Assembly (NCBI RefSeq): GCF_002813915.1
Contig: NZ_CP019335.1
Location: 530,388-594,387 of the forward strand
Reading direction: 5' to 3'
Length of the DNA: 64,000 nt
Source: Tenacibaculum sp. SZ-18
GTDB taxonomy: Bacteria; Bacteroidota; Bacteroidia; Flavobacteriales; Flavobacteriaceae
The notes beneath the pieces are model-generated. The model was not told where the DNA came from and made no database searches. It saw only the letters and a program-made list of their open reading frames with translations. How positions within the stretch are numbered: position 1 is the stretch's first letter; the number at the start of each line of letters is the position of its first letter. Below are positions 62,688-64,000 of the stretch, in pieces. Position numbers and translations under genes: made by a program.

Positions 62688-64000
62688 TTAATTATTTGCT
62701 TTAAACGTAACTAACGTTTTTTTAACTTCTCTATGAACTAACAGAATGAATTCCTCAATAGAAAAAGTCCCAAGATTACCTTCACCATGCTTTCTTACTG
62801 ATACCGTTCCATCTTGCTCTTCTTTCTCACCGAGAATTATCATAAACGGGATTTTGCTAACTTCAGCATCTCTGATTTTACGACCAGTTTTTTCATTACG
62901 GTTATCCACGAGGGCGCGAATTTCGGAATTTTCTAACAAATGTAAAACTTTTTCGGTATATTTTTCGTATTTCTCACTGATTGGCAGTACAATAACTTGT
63001 TCTGGTGTAAGCCATAACGGAAAATTACCTCCGGTATGCTCTAATAAAATCGCAATAAATCGTTCCATTGAACCGAATGGAGCACGGTGAATCATTATAG
63101 GTCTGTGAAGTTGGTTGTCACTACCTTTATAAGTAAGATCGAATCTTTCAGGTAAATTATAATCAACCTGTATTGTGCCTAATTGCCAACTTCTCCCCAA
63201 AGCATCTTTAACCATAAAGTCTAACTTAGGTCCATAAAAAGCTGCTTCTCCAGGTTCAATAACAAAGTCTAAACCTTTGTCTTTTGCAGCATTTATAATT
63301 GCTTGTTCTGCCTTTTCCCAATTTTTAGTTTCACCAATATATTTTTCTGGTGTCTCAGGATCTCTTACAGAAACTTGAGCAGTGAAATTTTCAAATCCAA
63401 GGGATGTGAATACATATAGTACGAGATCAATAACATTTTTGAACTCTGAATCTAATTGTTCAGGAGTACAAAAGATATGTGCATCATCTTGAGTAAAACC
63501 TCTAACTCTTGTTAGTCCATGTAACTCACCACTCTGTTCATATCTGTATACGGTTCCGAATTCTGCAAATCGTTTGGGTAAGTCTTTATATGAGTAGGGT
63601 TTGAAGTTATAAATCTCACAGTGATGAGGGCAGTTCATAGGTTTCAATAAAAACTCTTCATCTTCTTTTGGTGTTGTAATGGGTTGAAAGCTATCTTCTC
63701 CGTATTTGGCATAATGTCCTGAGGTAACATAAAGTTCTTTTTGTCCAATATGAGGTGTCATTACCATTTCATATCCTGCTTTCTTTTGTGCTACTTTAAG
63801 GAAATCTTCTAATCTACTTCTTAATGCAGCTCCTTTTGGTAACCATAAAGGCAGGCCTTGTCCTACAGTTTGTGAAAAAGTGAATAACTCAAGTTCTCTT
63901 CCTAGTTTTCTATGATCTCTCTTTTTTGCTTCTTCTAAAAGTTCTAGATACTCAGTAAGCATTTTTTGTTTTGGGAACGAGATGCCATAAATACGAGTAA
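62688..64000 (-). CDS. thrS: Threonyl-tRNA synthetase, 5' part cut by window edge
   Basis: The frame continues off the window at 64000; the visible ~437 residues are the class II core and anticodon domain. It shows the family stretch [20 protein letters not shown], motif 1 ([17 protein letters not shown]), the zinc Cys in [13 protein letters not shown], motif 2 ([30 protein letters not shown]) and motif 3 ([12 protein letters not shown]). The N-terminal TGS and editing domains lie outside. The enzyme charges tRNA-Thr. It precedes infC by 24 bases in the conserved operon. Confidence 0.96.
   Translation of the reverse strand, partial: TRIYGISFPKQKMLTEYLELLEEAKKRDHRKLGRELELFTFSQTVGQGLPLWLPKGAALRSRLEDFLKVAQKKAGYEMVMTPHIGQKELYVTSGHYAKYGEDSFQPITTPKEDEEFLLKPMNCPHHCEIYNFKPYSYKDLPKRFAEFGTVYRYEQSGELHGLTRVRGFTQDDAHIFCTPEQLDSEFKNVIDLVLYVFTSLGFENFTAQVSVRDPETPEKYIGETKNWEKAEQAIINAAKDKGLDFVIEPGEAAFYGPKLDFMVKDALGRSWQLGTIQVDYNLPERFDLTYKGSDNQLHRPIMIHRAPFGSMERFIAILLEHTGGNFPLWLTPEQVIVLPISEKYEKYTEKVLHLLENSEIRALVDNRNEKTGRKIRDAEVSKIPFMIILGEKEEQDGTVSVRKHGEGNLGTFSIEEFILLVHREVKKTLVTFKANN

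Noticed and set aside
1..64000. CRISPR array, prophage or intact insertion sequence.
   Set aside because: No regularly spaced repeats, cas genes, phage structural genes or transposase genes were seen on reading the window.

Overview
This window is a low-GC (roughly one third G+C by eye), gene-dense stretch of a chromosome from the Bacteroidota, almost certainly a member of the Flavobacteriaceae and plausibly a marine Tenacibaculum-like bacterium. The lineage call rests on several things: promoters of the Bacteroidota type (a TTG-like -33 box, 19-20 bases, then TAnnTTTG); near absence of Shine-Dalgarno sequences; a SecDF fusion; a GYDIA-type GHMP kinase; a lipoprotein next to proS; and lipoproteins with the short Bacteroidota lipobox. 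The species is inference. No prophage, intact insertion sequence or CRISPR array was seen.

Layout. 0-5 kb: the 5' part of an Nfu-type Fe-S scaffold gene, an outer-membrane beta-barrel with its upstream R/S-rich lipoprotein, proS, two identical tRNA-Glu genes and rpsT. 5-13 kb: the rod-shape operon purH-mreB-mreC-mreD-PBP2-rodA, whose parts overlap or nearly abut. 13-20 kb: a GAF/fRMsr-like protein, a pseudouridine synthase, the first mevalonate-pathway block (UbiA-type prenyltransferase, mevalonate kinase, diphosphomevalonate decarboxylase) and a LytS/LytTR two-component pair. 20-27 kb: a mixed set (small TolQ-like membrane protein, serine hydrolase, fatty-acid hydroxylase, GldM-N-like protein) and the second mevalonate block (GYDIA GHMP kinase, HMG-CoA reductase fused to a DUF1569/DinB-like domain). 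27.6-33.6 kb: a peptide-use module of dipeptidyl peptidase IV, two POT peptide transporters and a thioredoxin-like protein. 33.6-39.8 kb: ComEC, a decayed region with a multiply frameshifted TonB pseudogene, lysS, and an unannotated structured small RNA with its own promoter and terminator. 39.8-44.1 kb: a BlaI/M56 (BlaR1-like) signalling cassette behind a twin palindromic operator, followed by a TPR protein and a TonB-C-like lipoprotein. 44-55 kb: Coq4-like protein, Crp regulator, GH3-family protein, tail-specific protease, surE, lpxB and two tandem NlpC/P60 lipoproteins. 55-64 kb: obg, an HPRT-adenylate kinase fusion, secDF, and the thrS-infC-rpmI-rplT translation operon, in which infC appears to start at AUA.

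How the genes fit together. Much of the window is housekeeping: translation (proS, lysS, thrS, infC, L20, L35, S20, tRNA-Glu), cell shape (Mre/PBP2/RodA), envelope building (LpxB, SecDF, Tsp) and isoprenoid synthesis by the mevalonate route (HMG-CoA reductase, mevalonate kinase, a candidate phosphomevalonate kinase, decarboxylase, a prenyltransferase user). The accessory interest lies in the BlaI/M56/TonB-C region, the decayed TonB gene, the new small RNA candidate and several unusual domain fusions.
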